Below, piece after piece: positions 28,101 through 36,500 of a stretch of 64,000 bases of DNA. Source of the stretch: JBBQNY01 sp038255255 (lineage in GTDB: Bacteria > Pseudomonadota > Gammaproteobacteria > Xanthomonadales > Ahniellaceae). A program made the position numbers and the translations under genes. The DNA is taken from assembly GCA_038255255.1 (NCBI GenBank), contig JBBSLL010000001.1, forward strand, positions 1 through 64,000. Reading direction: 5' to 3'. The notes beneath the pieces are model-generated. The model did not search any database, was not told where the DNA came from, and was given only the letters and a program-made list of their open reading frames with translations. How positions within the stretch are numbered: the stretch's first letter is position 1; each line of letters begins with the position of its first letter.

Positions 28101-28198
28101 TCGAACCACGCGACGCGCTCGCACTCCGGCAGATCGACCAGCTCGCGGAATATCGACAGTGCCTTTTGCAGCGTGGCGTTTTCCGCGGCGTCATCCAT
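25118..28198 (-). CDS. Membrane-bound serine/threonine protein kinase with TPR-type C-terminus
   Basis: A 1026-residue receptor-like kinase. A Hanks-type kinase domain covers residues about 99-390: Gly loop 'LGHGGMGAVYLA' (106-116), catalytic Lys130, 'HRDLKPTN' (221-228), DFG at 241-243 and APE at 269-271. Residues 411-432 are a single membrane helix. The rest is alpha-helical tetratricopeptide-like repeats predicted to lie outside the cytoplasm, e.g. 'YNSIGNAYLYLGDYATARKRLESALELL' and 'MNALAGILRLRGRYREAALWYVRAR'. All catalytic residues are present. It follows an ECF sigma gene by 16 bases on the same strand, a pairing seen in many bacteria in which the kinase is thought to control the sigma factor. 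Confidence 0.9.
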   Translation of the reverse strand: MDDAAENATLQKALSIFRELVDLPECERVAWFEARCGPDEELRTTVERLLAADSRPAGPLDDRAALFDAHRGDRFEHTEVVAGPRQDNEARLGQHVGAYRLVKLLGHGGMGAVYLAERNAGGFTQQVALKLIRSGYEGSDARRRFERERQILSRLQHPAIARLYDGGVLEDGSPWFAMELIEGENLSQWCARWALPVRERAALVLRIAEAVQYAHQQLVIHRDLKPTNILIDKDGGPHVLDFGIAALLDEQDQEATSPHTFIHTPEYAAPEQIRGDPHSAATDVFTLGIILFELLVGARPFQQPNATPFKMQRAVLELEAPAMQAALPTDPGVLTGLAAQRGATPAQLRRQLTGDLDLIVHKALEKRPQDRYPSVAAFCEDLRRHLDGRAVQAVPPRFAYRAGKFLRRHRIPVAAGVAIFAVLGIATGVSLAQARAARQEAERAEAVKQFIVSLFQESRPEESDGEPVTAISLLDGGSKRIAELANQPRTAGELYNSIGNAYLYLGDYATARKRLESALELLPPEGETLRPRFDVLVDLVDMASHQADIENGARWAKEAVELRDRISRVESKWWRRVVAAPQFRTYFGDAAQNIESRSEDLDLARARLLDYGGTKKPGIELRRAVAMARQARPGEHETRIRIALNDYALALYADDQNEEAVKRLRQLVTDHERRHGVGDPAILRARHNLSLALRKLDQLAEAEKISRENTAIAARVMPSTHPMNAYVMNALAGILRLRGRYREAALWYVRARGVFDGQPEADPDMLATLHYNEARNFLNLADDSSAATSLDEADRIWRAALGDAHPKRGEVDTTRAQVALERGNVEEAAREFDRLLVAERSKPEPDTRAQLRLVSLQAQAHLLSGRADEARSLLGRWWPQVQQTYSAPHVEQIDFLRWRATAALENGDAAEAAKSLDAATAQFADRGLGSATSPDLDLLKARIACVRNDIPECLSAARLAHSGYREQLGERAWPTRVARGWSTAAAFRQKPRSAPARAEHLRAVAALQAARPFDPQARELVALVRP

Positions 28199-28214
28199 AC
28201 CGAGCGACCAGGCC

Positions 28215-28736
28215 CTAGGCTCTGCTCAGTTCAGCGTGCAACAACGCCCGCGCCGCGCGCCAGTCGCGCATCGTCGTGCGCAGCGACACGCCCAGCGTCT
28301 CGGCCACGGCGCCGAAGTCCAGCCCGCCGAAGAAATGCAGCTCGACCAGCTGCGCCGATCTCGCGTCGATCGCTTCGAGGCGCGCCAGCACGCGATCGAG
28401 CTCGAGCACGTCGATCGCAGGTTCGGGCGCTGCGATGCCCGGCTCGCCAGTCAACGAGGTGATCGCGAAACCGCCCCCTCGCTTGTCCGCATGCTTGCGC
28501 TTTGCCGCATCGACCAGGATCTGGCGCATGGCGCGGCTGGCCAGGTTGAGGAAGTGCGCGCGCTCGAGCGCGTTGCCGTCGACCTTCGCCAGCTTGAGGA
28601 AGGCTTCGTGCACCAGGCCCGTTGTCTGCATGGTGCCCGGGAGCCGCGCAAGCTGCCGATGCGCGAGCACGTGCAACTCGTCGTAGAGGCGCTCGAATGC
28701 GCCGGGAGCGGAAGCTGGTTCCTGCGGAGTTGCCAC
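28215..28736 (-). CDS. ECF-family RNA polymerase sigma factor
   Basis: A 173-residue ECF sigma factor resembling the TIGR02999-type group. Region 2 includes 'FERLYDELHVLAHRQLARLPG' and 'LVHEAFLKLAKV' followed by 'ERAHFLNLASRAMRQILVDAAKRK', a characteristic stretch of this group. Region 4 contains the HTH 'LDFGAVAETLGVSLRTTMRDWRAARALL'. The start is GTG at 28736. No anti-sigma factor is adjacent; the next gene is the Ser/Thr kinase at 16 bases. Control by phosphorylation instead of an anti-sigma factor is therefore the likely mode (inference from related sigma-kinase pairs). Confidence 0.88.
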   Translation of the reverse strand: MATPQEPASAPGAFERLYDELHVLAHRQLARLPGTMQTTGLVHEAFLKLAKVDGNALERAHFLNLASRAMRQILVDAAKRKHADKRGGGFAITSLTGEPGIAAPEPAIDVLELDRVLARLEAIDARSAQLVELHFFGGLDFGAVAETLGVSLRTTMRDWRAARALLHAELSRA

Positions 28737-28840
28737 GGGCGCGTTCCCGGCTGTCAGGCGGTCATTGTGCGCGGGGCATCGTCCAATGAACAGGTGGCAG
28801 TCGACATTGTTGGCGCTTCCGCGCGCGCCGCGACCCTTGT

Positions 28841-28864
28841 GTCAGGTCGGCGTTGCCGACCTGA
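28841..28864. repeat. Palindromic repeat, GTCAGGTCGGC family, copy 1
   Basis: TCAGGTCGGC and GCCGACCTGA form a perfect 10-bp stem around GTT, in the gap between the sigma gene and the E2 gene. The 11-base left arm GTCAGGTCGGC reappears at 48751. Confidence 0.7.
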
Positions 28865-28880
28865 GCTGCGGGCATCCCGT

Positions 28881-30341
28881 TCAGTGGGGCGAGGCGAGGT
28901 CGTCGAGCATCGCCTTGAGGAAGCGTGCGGCCTCGCCGCCCGTGCACGCGCGATGATCGAAGGTCAGCGAGAGCGGCAGGACGCGATGCGACTCGAAGCC
29001 GCCCATCACCGGCGTCATCTGGTGCCTGCCGCGCCCGGCGGCGACGATGGCGACCGTCGGCGGCACCACCACGGGCGTGGCGTAGCGGCCCGCGAACATG
29101 CCGAAGTTCGACAGCGAGATGGTGTAGCCGGAAAGCTCGGACGCGGCGATCGATCGATCCTCGACCTGCGTGCGCAAACGTCGGACGGCTTCGCGCACGC
29201 CGCGCGCATCGAGCATGTCCGCGTTGCGCAGCGCGGGTACGAACAGTCCATCTTCGGTGTCGACCGCGAGCCCGATGTCGACCTGCCGGTGCAGCGTGCG
29301 CATGAGCTTGTCGCCGTCGAACCAGGCATTGAGCGCGGGCACCGCGCGCGCGGCTGCCACGATCGCGCGGACCAGGCGCGCGGTGAGGTCCTCGCCCGGA
29401 GCCCACGCGTGCACGTCGGCGTCGTCGGTCAGCGTCGTCGGCACGACCTGCGCGTGCGCTGCCGCCATCACGCGCGCCATGTTGCGACGCACGCCTTTCA
29501 GTTGCTCGGGCTGGCCGGTGGCGACCACGCCAGGCGGCTGGGTGCGCATGGGTTTGCCTGCTGCCGACAGCGATGTGCGCGCCTCGGAGTCGCTGCGGTT
29601 GCCGGACTCCGCGCGCGGCGTGGATGATCCGGGGCCCGAACTGCCGCGATCCGAGGACTCCGCTCGCGGCGAGCCGGTCGAACCATGGACGGAGCTCGCA
29701 GCAGGGGCGCCGACTTTCGCGCTGCCATCGCCCGCCGCGCGCTTCACGTCTGCCATCGTCACCGCACCGTCCGCGGCGCTGCCTCGCACCCGCGCCAGGT
29801 CCACGCCGAGCTTGCGTGCAAGTGCGCGCACCGCCGGCATCGCCTTGACGCCGCCGATCGCAATGGATTTTTCGCTGCGCACCGCATCGGAGGATTGCAT
29901 CGCGCCCACCACGGTCCCCGCATCGGCACTCTTGGCCGGCGGTGCGGTAGGCCCTGGAAGATCGCCGCCGACATCCGACGCAATCACGGCGTCGCCGTCG
30001 TCGGGCGCGGGCGTCGGCTGACCGGCGCCCTTGTGCGCGGCGGGCGGGCCGTGGTGATGCCCGGTGTCCTGTCCCTCGGCGCGTTGCGGCGCATTCGGGT
30101 CGACCTCGAACTCGGCGAGCACCGAGCCCGTCACGATCACGTCGCCGGTCGCGCCGCCGAGCTTGCGCACGGTGCCCGAAAAGGGCGACGGCACCTCGAC
30201 CACGGCCTTGGCGGTTTCCATCGAAACGAGCGGCGCATCGAGGCGGATGACATCTCCCACCTTGACGAACCATTCGACGATGGTCGCGTCAGGCAAGCCT
30301 TCGCCGAGATCCGGCAGGTGAAACGGTTTGTTCTTCGCCAT
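28881..30341 (-). CDS. 2-oxo acid dehydrogenase E2 (dihydrolipoyl acyltransferase)
   Basis: Core acyltransferase of a pyruvate/branched-chain type 2-oxo-acid dehydrogenase. One N-terminal lipoyl domain (residues 1-80) carries the lipoylated Lys in 'METAKAVVEV'. A long, low-complexity linker follows, then the peripheral subunit-binding domain ('AMPAVRALARKLGVDLARVRGS'), a second linker with imperfect 17-residue repeats, and the acyltransferase domain from about residue 270. The active-site motif reads D462-H-R-A-C-T-G-G; the common form is DHRxxDG, so Asp is Thr467. Other E2 proteins with an HRxxTGG motif are known. It is the last gene of an E1 alpha-E1 beta-E2 operon; no E3 gene is present. 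Confidence 0.9.
   Translation of the reverse strand: MAKNKPFHLPDLGEGLPDATIVEWFVKVGDVIRLDAPLVSMETAKAVVEVPSPFSGTVRKLGGATGDVIVTGSVLAEFEVDPNAPQRAEGQDTGHHHGPPAAHKGAGQPTPAPDDGDAVIASDVGGDLPGPTAPPAKSADAGTVVGAMQSSDAVRSEKSIAIGGVKAMPAVRALARKLGVDLARVRGSAADGAVTMADVKRAAGDGSAKVGAPAASSVHGSTGSPRAESSDRGSSGPGSSTPRAESGNRSDSEARTSLSAAGKPMRTQPPGVVATGQPEQLKGVRRNMARVMAAAHAQVVPTTLTDDADVHAWAPGEDLTARLVRAIVAAARAVPALNAWFDGDKLMRTLHRQVDIGLAVDTEDGLFVPALRNADMLDARGVREAVRRLRTQVEDRSIAASELSGYTISLSNFGMFAGRYATPVVVPPTVAIVAAGRGRHQMTPVMGGFESHRVLPLSLTFDHRACTGGEAARFLKAMLDDLASPH
29604..29695. repeat. Imperfect repeats inside the E2 linker coding region, REP-like
   Basis: GGACTCCG, then CGCGCGGCG or CTCGCGGCG, begins twice, at 29604 and 29655, 51 bases (17 codons) apart. 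The second copy continues into GAGCCGGTCGAACCATGG, which resembles dispersed REP-type sequences often read as 'GSTGSPRAE' in proteins. The reading frame is kept. Confidence 0.45.
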
Positions 30342-30431
30342 GTCAGTCCTTGTCGATCCGCGCTGCGGCGCCGGCGGGAGTCCACCTGGCGACGCGCTGG
30401 GTAATGTGTCCGATCACGCGGGCGCGTGTCA

Positions 30432-31412
30432 TCAGCTCGAGGAGAGCGCGCGTTTCGCCGCGGCGACGATGCGCTCGACGCTGGGCAGGTACTTCATCTC
30501 GAGCCGGAACAGCGGAATGTGCGTGTCGTAACCCGTCACGCGTTGCACCGGCGCGACGAGGTCGTACATCGACTCCTCCGCCAGCCTGGCCGCGATCTCG
30601 GCACCGAAGCCCGCGGTCTTCGCGGCCTCGTGCACGATCACGCACCGCCCGGTTTTTGCGACGGATTCGGCGATGGTCGCGAAGTCGAGCGGTTTGAGCG
30701 TGGCAACGTCGATTACTTCGGCGCTGATGCCTTCGTGCTCGAGCGCTTCGGCGGCTTCCAGCGTCTCCTTGACCTGCGCACCCCACGTCACGAACGTCAC
30801 GTCGCTGCCATCGCGCAACACGTAGCAGACGTCGAGGGGCAGGGCTTCGCCGTCGTCGGGAACCTCTTCCTTGTATTGACGATAGATGCGCTTGGGTTCG
30901 AAGAAGATCACCGGATCGGGGTCGCGGATTGCCGCCAGCAGCAGCCCGTACGCCCGCGCGGGCGACGAGGGCATGACCACGCGCAATCCCGGCACGTTGG
31001 TGAAGATCGATTCGTTCGCTTCGGAGTGATGCTCCGGCGCGCGGATGCCGCCGCCCCAGGGCACGCGCAGCACCATAGGGCAGGTCATGCGTCCGCGCGT
31101 GCGATAACGGAGGCGCGCCGCATGGCAGATGAGGTGATCGACCATTGGATACACGAAACCGTCGAACTGCGACTCGGCCACCGGCTTCATGCCTTGCGCT
31201 GCAAGGCCGACCGTAAGGCCCGCGATCATCGTCTCGTCGAGGGGCGTATCGAGCACGCGCGTCGGGCCGAATTTGTCCTGCAGCCCGGCGGTCGCACGGA
31301 ACACGCCGCCGTTGACGCCGACGTCCTCGCCGAGCACGACCACGCTGGGGTCGTGCGTCATCTCCCATGCCAGCGCCTGCGTGATGGCTTCGATGAGGGT
31401 GATCGCGCTCAT
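30432..31412 (-). CDS. 2-oxo acid dehydrogenase E1 component, beta subunit
   Basis: Beta subunit of the heterotetrameric E1, which decarboxylates the 2-oxo acid on thiamine diphosphate. The 326 residues begin 'LIEAITQALAWEMTHDPSVVVLGEDVG' and include 'LDTPLDETMIAGLTVGLAAQGMKPV', 'FDGFVYPMVDHLICHAA', 'APEHHSEANESIFTNVPGLRVVMPSS' and 'VTGYDTHIPLFRLEMKYLPS', all typical of BkdA2/PdhB-type proteins. The ATG overlaps the E1 alpha stop by four bases. The sequence does not settle whether pyruvate or branched-chain 2-oxo acids are the main substrate. Confidence 0.93.
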   Translation of the reverse strand: MSAITLIEAITQALAWEMTHDPSVVVLGEDVGVNGGVFRATAGLQDKFGPTRVLDTPLDETMIAGLTVGLAAQGMKPVAESQFDGFVYPMVDHLICHAARLRYRTRGRMTCPMVLRVPWGGGIRAPEHHSEANESIFTNVPGLRVVMPSSPARAYGLLLAAIRDPDPVIFFEPKRIYRQYKEEVPDDGEALPLDVCYVLRDGSDVTFVTWGAQVKETLEAAEALEHEGISAEVIDVATLKPLDFATIAESVAKTGRCVIVHEAAKTAGFGAEIAARLAEESMYDLVAPVQRVTGYDTHIPLFRLEMKYLPSVERIVAAAKRALSSS

Positions 31413-32506
31413 GATCGCGGCCCCGAAGCGCGTGCCGCATCGATGGCCATGGCCTGCGCGCGTTGCGCCGCCACGTCGGAGGGCATGTCGCCGTGCAGGT
31501 AATCGAACATGGCCTCGACCGGTTGCACCTTGCTTTCAAGATACGCGTTGATCTCGACGTCGACCCGCTTGCCGCATTCCTCATTCCACGCGGCCTCTTC
31601 GGCCTCGCTCCACCAGCCCTGCGCGGTCAGCCAGTTGCGCATGCGGATCATCGGCTCGCGCTTCCATCCCTCCTTGACTTCATCCTCGCCGCGATAGCGA
31701 CGCGCGTCGTCGGCGGTGGTGTGGTCGCCGAGGCGGTAGGTGATGGCCTCGATCACGCTGCCGCCTTCACCGGCGCGCGCGCGGGTGATCGCCATTTCCA
31801 CGACGTCGAGCACCGCGATGAGATCGTTGCCATCGACCTGCACGCAGGCAAGGCCGCCCGCCAGGCCCTTCTGCGCCAGCGTCGGCGCGCCGGTCTGCAT
31901 CTTCCTGGGCACGGAGATCGCCCACTGGTTGTTGACGATGACGCCGACGTAGGGAAGCTTCCACGCACCCGCCGCGTTGATCGCCGCGTAGAAATCAGTC
32001 TTGGAAGAGCCTCCATCGCCGCAGATCGATACCGCGACGCGCGGTTCCTTGCGCAACTTGAACGCGAGCGCCGAACCCGCCGCGTGCAGGCATTGGGTCG
32101 AGATCGGCACGCACCACGAGAAGTCGTGCGCGGGGCCGGAGAAATCGTTGCCGCGTTCATCGCCGCCCCAGTACATCAGCACGTCGCGCGGCTTGACCCC
32201 GCGCATGAACTGCGCCGCGTACTCACGGTAACTCGGGGCCAGGCAGTCCTCCGGCCGCATCGCGGCGCCGATGGCGACGTGCGCGGCTTCATGCCCCAGG
32301 CACGAGGCGTAGGTGCCGAGCTTGCCGGTGCGCTGCAGCGCGATCGACTTGGTGTCGAACACGCGCGTGAACAGCATGGTCTTGAACAGCTCCACCATCC
32401 GCGCGCGATCGGACGCGACCGCGGGCAGGTCCTTCGACAAGGGTTTGCCGTCCGCGTCCAGCCACGCGATGTACGGAATCTGGAACGACGTGCCGCGCTC
32501 GCTCAT
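31409..32506 (-). CDS. 2-oxo acid dehydrogenase E1 component, alpha subunit
   Basis: Alpha subunit of E1, 365 residues. The thiamine-diphosphate motif is 'GDGGSSKTDFYAAINAAGAWKLPYVGVIVNN'; phosphorylation-loop residues 'YRLGDHTTADDARRY' follow. 'RTGKLGTYASCLGHEAAHVAIG' and 'LAPSYREYAAQFMRGV' are characteristic of branched-chain type E1 alpha subunits, though annotated relatives in Xanthomonas are often called pyruvate dehydrogenase. A GGAG site lies about six bases before the ATG at 32506. It is first in the operon E1 alpha-E1 beta-E2. Confidence 0.93.
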   Translation of the reverse strand: MSERGTSFQIPYIAWLDADGKPLSKDLPAVASDRARMVELFKTMLFTRVFDTKSIALQRTGKLGTYASCLGHEAAHVAIGAAMRPEDCLAPSYREYAAQFMRGVKPRDVLMYWGGDERGNDFSGPAHDFSWCVPISTQCLHAAGSALAFKLRKEPRVAVSICGDGGSSKTDFYAAINAAGAWKLPYVGVIVNNQWAISVPRKMQTGAPTLAQKGLAGGLACVQVDGNDLIAVLDVVEMAITRARAGEGGSVIEAITYRLGDHTTADDARRYRGEDEVKEGWKREPMIRMRNWLTAQGWWSEAEEAAWNEECGKRVDVEINAYLESKVQPVEAMFDYLHGDMPSDVAAQRAQAMAIDAARASGPRS

Positions 32507-32624
32507 GAGGACTCCAATTCGAGGCCGCCAAGGTTAGCAAACCTGGGGGAGGCGGCACCGGGAGCGTAGGTGGTGCCCCTCCATGGGCGCGATGCCATTG
32601 GTCACGTCCGAGCCGCGGGTGCGT

Positions 32625-33206
32625 CTAAGTGCGGCGTGCCACCACGCCGAGTCCCACGATGGCGAAAAGCACGGCGAGCAGTAAGCCGCCCCGCTCGGAG
32701 ACGGCGGGGACCGTTGATGCGATCGTGGTGGTAGCCACGACGCGGTTGTTTGACTGATCAGGGTCTGGGCTTGCCGATTCGACAGAGGCGACAAAGTCGA
32801 AGTTCGCGCGACCTTGAGTGTTTCCACTGACAACGACAGTGCCCACGAATTCCGCGACGGCACCGGGAGCCATCTGTGGGAGAAAGCAAGCCCAGAATGG
32901 AGGAGGCAGAGGAAGCGAAATGCACTGCCAGCCCAGCGGGCCCCGCAAGTTGCTGAGGTACGCAGGAGGGAAAGGTCCGTTTGGAAAATTCGGATGCGCA
33001 AGACCGGCGCTGAGACTTACGTTTTCCGCTGGAGCCGGACCTCGATTGGTGACTCGAATCCGGTAGGTTGCGACGGCGCCCGGGGCCACGGGATCCGTGG
33101 CTTCGAGGATCTCGACTGCCACATCTGCCGTCGATCCCGCCAGTGCGGGACCGGGCGCTGAAACGGCCACTGCGAAGGCAAACAGCACCGCACGGGCGGC
33201 GCGCAT
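32625..33206 (-). CDS. Exported DUF11-type protein with IPTL-CTERM-like sorting tail
   Basis: A 193-residue secreted protein. The ATG at 33206 opens a signal peptide ('RAARAVLFAFAVAVSAPGPALAG'). One DUF11-like beta-sandwich follows: 'PVAPGAVATYRIRVTNRGPAPAENVSLSAG' through 'SPDPDQSNNRVVA'. The C-terminal 26 residues ('VPAVSERGGLLLAVLFAIVGLGVVARRT') have the layout of an IPTL-CTERM tail: Pro-containing motif, hydrophobic helix and basic end. Such tails are sorting signals. The next gene on this strand has the same tail type. Function unknown. Confidence 0.68.
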   Translation of the reverse strand: MRAARAVLFAFAVAVSAPGPALAGSTADVAVEILEATDPVAPGAVATYRIRVTNRGPAPAENVSLSAGLAHPNFPNGPFPPAYLSNLRGPLGWQCISLPLPPPFWACFLPQMAPGAVAEFVGTVVVSGNTQGRANFDFVASVESASPDPDQSNNRVVATTTIASTVPAVSERGGLLLAVLFAIVGLGVVARRT

Positions 33207-33535
33207 CGTAACCGAAGGCACCTTCAATAAACCACGCCTGCGCCAGAATCCAACTGGTGAGCGCATCGCTGCGTTTATTCCGGGCGCAGAGGTAGACAAG
33301 TTCGACTCCGTACAAGAGCCACAAGCATAGCCCGCTCGAGGAACGGCTGGGCCTATACGAGTTCGTACCCTTTCCCCAACTCACACCCCGGCCTTCGCGC
33401 ATAGCGCTCAGGCGTTCGTGGTCGCGCGGCGGGTTCTACGCGGGTTCGCACCCTCTCCCCAACCCCTCTCCCGGGGGGAGAGGGGCGAGTCACGCTTGGG
33501 GTGTCAGTGCACGCCCGTCGAGTTCTCTTTGTGCC
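33207..33535. other. 329-base gap with palindrome and short duplicated segment
   Basis: No gene was found. It holds two related segments reading GTTCGxACCCTxTCCCCAAC (about 33364 and 33445); the second leads straight into the CCCCTCTCCC hairpin listed separately. The left part is the promoter region of the DUF11/IPTL gene. Confidence 0.5.
33463..33485. repeat. CCCCTCTCCC hairpin, intergenic copy
   Basis: CCCCTCTCCC, a GGG loop and GGGAGAGGGG form a perfect 10-bp stem. It lies 51 bases from the end of the nuclease gene. The same two arms recur inside the end of the RND adaptor gene at 62922. Confidence 0.75.
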
Positions 33536-36500
33536 TTAGTGGCGGCGGGCGCTCGCGCGCATGCCGACCATGCCGAGCATCAGCGCGAGGAAGGCGAGCA
33601 GGGCAGGCGACAGCGTCGGTACACCGACTGCGGTGCCGACGCCGCCGCCGACCGCGAAGGTCGTGGCATCGCCACCGGCCGGTGTGCCCGGGTTGTCGGT
33701 CACGCCGCTGGACTCGTTGGTGCCGTTCGCATCGGCATCGAAGCGGAATGTGCCCTGGTTCGAGATCACGGTCGCTTCCGGAGTAGTGGCGGGAATGCGC
33801 GCGGTGATGGTGATAGTCACCGTGCCGCCGGCCGGGATTGCTCCGTTCCACGTCACGGTGCGCGTGGCGACCGTCGCCACCGCCGTACCCGAAGTAGCCG
33901 ACGCAGACACGAGTTCGAGCGGCGCAGGCAGAACGTCGGTGAACTCGTCGCCCGGGTTGTCGAGCTGGTTGCCGCCGCTGTTATTGCGCAACACCACCGT
34001 GTAGGTGAACACCGAGCCGGGCGCGAACGGCCCGGTCGCGGTCTTGGTGCCGGTGATCACCACCGGCGCGTTGACCGTCGTCGTTGCGGTCGCAGTGTTG
34101 TTTCCCATGACCGGATCGGACGCCGTCGACGAGATGGCTGCGGTGTTGCTGATGACCGTGCCCATCGCCGTGCCGCTTGCGACCTGCACGACCAGGGTGA
34201 ACACCGCGTTGCCCGCCGATGCGAAACTCGGGTTGGTGCAGCTCACCACGCCGCCCGCGCCAACCGCAGGCGTGGTGCACGCCCAGCCTGCCGGCGAAGC
34301 CAGCGACACGAACGTAGTACCCGCCGGCAGCGTGTCGGTGACAGCGGTGGACGTCGCCGCGCTTGGGCCTGCGTTTCCGGCCGTCAGCGTGTACGTGATG
34401 TTGCCGCCCGCGAGCACCGGATCCGGCGCGTCGGTCTTGGTGATCGACAGGTTGGCCGTTGCCGTGACCGCCGTGGTCGCCGTCGCGGAGTTGTTTGCGG
34501 CGTTCGGGTCGCTCGTGTTGCTGGTGATCGTGGCTGTGTTGGTGATGGTGCCCGTAGCCGTGGTTGGGGTGCGAACCACGATCGTGAACACTGCCGAGCC
34601 CGGCGCGAACGAGGGGTTCGCGCAGCTCACGGTCGACTGGCCGGTCATCGTGAAGATCGTGCACGTCCATCCCGCAGGGCCGGTCGCCGACTCCACGGTA
34701 AAGCCCAGGCTGAAGGTGTCGGTCATCGTCGCATTCACCGCGGCATCGGGACCTGCGTTGGTCGCGGTGATCGTGTAGGTGATCGTGTTGCCAGGCACCA
34801 CCGGATCGGGCGAGTCCGTCTTCGTGAGCGACAGATCCGCGATCGCGAAGCCCGCTACGCCGAAGAACGCAACGACCGGATCGTGGTCCGACAGGCGCGA
34901 CGGGGTCGTCGCGTTGTTCCGCTCGAGCGCGTTGAAGTCCGCATTGATGCGCGGGTGCTCCGCGCGCTCGCTCGAGGTCGCAGTCAGCATCGCCTGGTTG
35001 ACGAGCACATGATCGAGCGACTGCGCGTTGCCGCCAAAAATGAACGAGTAACGCTGCGCGGGCACGGCCTCGAGCAGCGCCGTCAGATCCGGATTGACCA
35101 GATCGATGCCATCGCCCGGGACTGCCGTCTGGTCATTCGGTGACGGCATGCCCTCGATGACGCCAATCGAATCGACCAGGCCATCGTTGAACTCGAATGC
35201 GTTGAAATCGCCGATCAGCACGATGCGTTCGAGCGGGTTCGTGGTCTGGCGCGCCTGCACGAGGTTGGCGAGCGACTCGGCCTGCTTCTGGCGCTTGGCG
35301 CGCACGCGCTCGCCGGCGGTGGCCCAGCCGTTGGAGCCGACCGCCAGTGAATCGACGCCGATCAGCGAGCGCAGGTGGTTGACGATCACCGTGACCGGGA
35401 AGGTCGCGCCGGCCGAATTGTTGACGACTGCGTCGAGACGCAGCGACGGACGATCGTTGAGCAGTTCGGTCGACGCGTCCGCGTTCACGAACAGCTCGCC
35501 GGCATTCTCCTGCACCACCGCGTTGATGGTGACGCGCGGCGTGGTGCCCGCGACGATGGCCTGCTTGATGAGGAAGCCGACGTCGATGCCGCCCACGTCG
35601 TTGCCCTCGACGAGGCGCGCGGTATAGAGCGGATTCGGCTGGCCCGCTGCCACGGCATCGTCGTTGATGCGCGTGGCGAGCGACTGCAGGGTCGAAAGAT
35701 TCTCGACCTCGACCACGCCGAGGATGTCCGGCGTGCGCAGGAAGTTGCGGATGCCGATCGACGCCTTGTTGAGGCGCATCTCGAATGCGGCCGGCGTGAG
35801 CACGGGCTCGCCGATGCCCGGGTCATTGACGGTGTCGAAGAAGCGCTCGAGGTTGTAGGACGCGATGGTCAGTTCCTGCGCCGTCGGGACCGTGACCGCA
35901 GTCGGCGTCTGTCCGCCACTGAAGGTCGGTACCGTCGCCGCGTCCTGGTAGATCGTGTAGCGACGGAAGCCGTAGTCGAGCGGGCCGACGAGGTTCAGCA
36001 CCGTCGCGCCCGAATTCACGTTGAGCTGCGTGCCGCCTGCGCCATCGCTTTCGACCGCGAACAGCTCGGGATTGGAATCCCAGCGCGGGATCGGCGGGAT
36101 GGTGCCCTGCGGCGGCGGATTCGGCGCCTCGATGCCGGGTTCGCGGAATGCACGCGCGTTGCCGGTCACCACGGCGTGGAAGATGCCGTTGCTGGTGGCC
36201 GTGGCATTGGGTTCGCTGACGTTGCCGCCGGTCGGGCCGTTGGCCGTAGCCGAAGCCACCGACACGCGCATGCCCTCGACGCGCTCGAGCTGGTCGAATG
36301 CGCCCGCAGCTGACGGGAACGCCAGCGTGAACGGGACTGGCGCAGGCAGCGGATTGCCCGCCGACAGCTCCGTCACGGTGACAAAGGTCAGTTCGGTGAG
36401 CGGCGGCTGCAGCGGATCCTGCGACGGCACGAACTCGACGACCGTGCCGGCCACCTGCACGAGGTCACCGACCACAATGGTCGCCGCCGGCACGCCCGCG

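Noticed and set aside
33539..35143. A 534-codon plus-strand frame within the nuclease gene
   Set aside because: Arg/Gly/Ala-rich translation with no recognisable domain; it is the shadow of the DUF11 repeats on the opposite strand.
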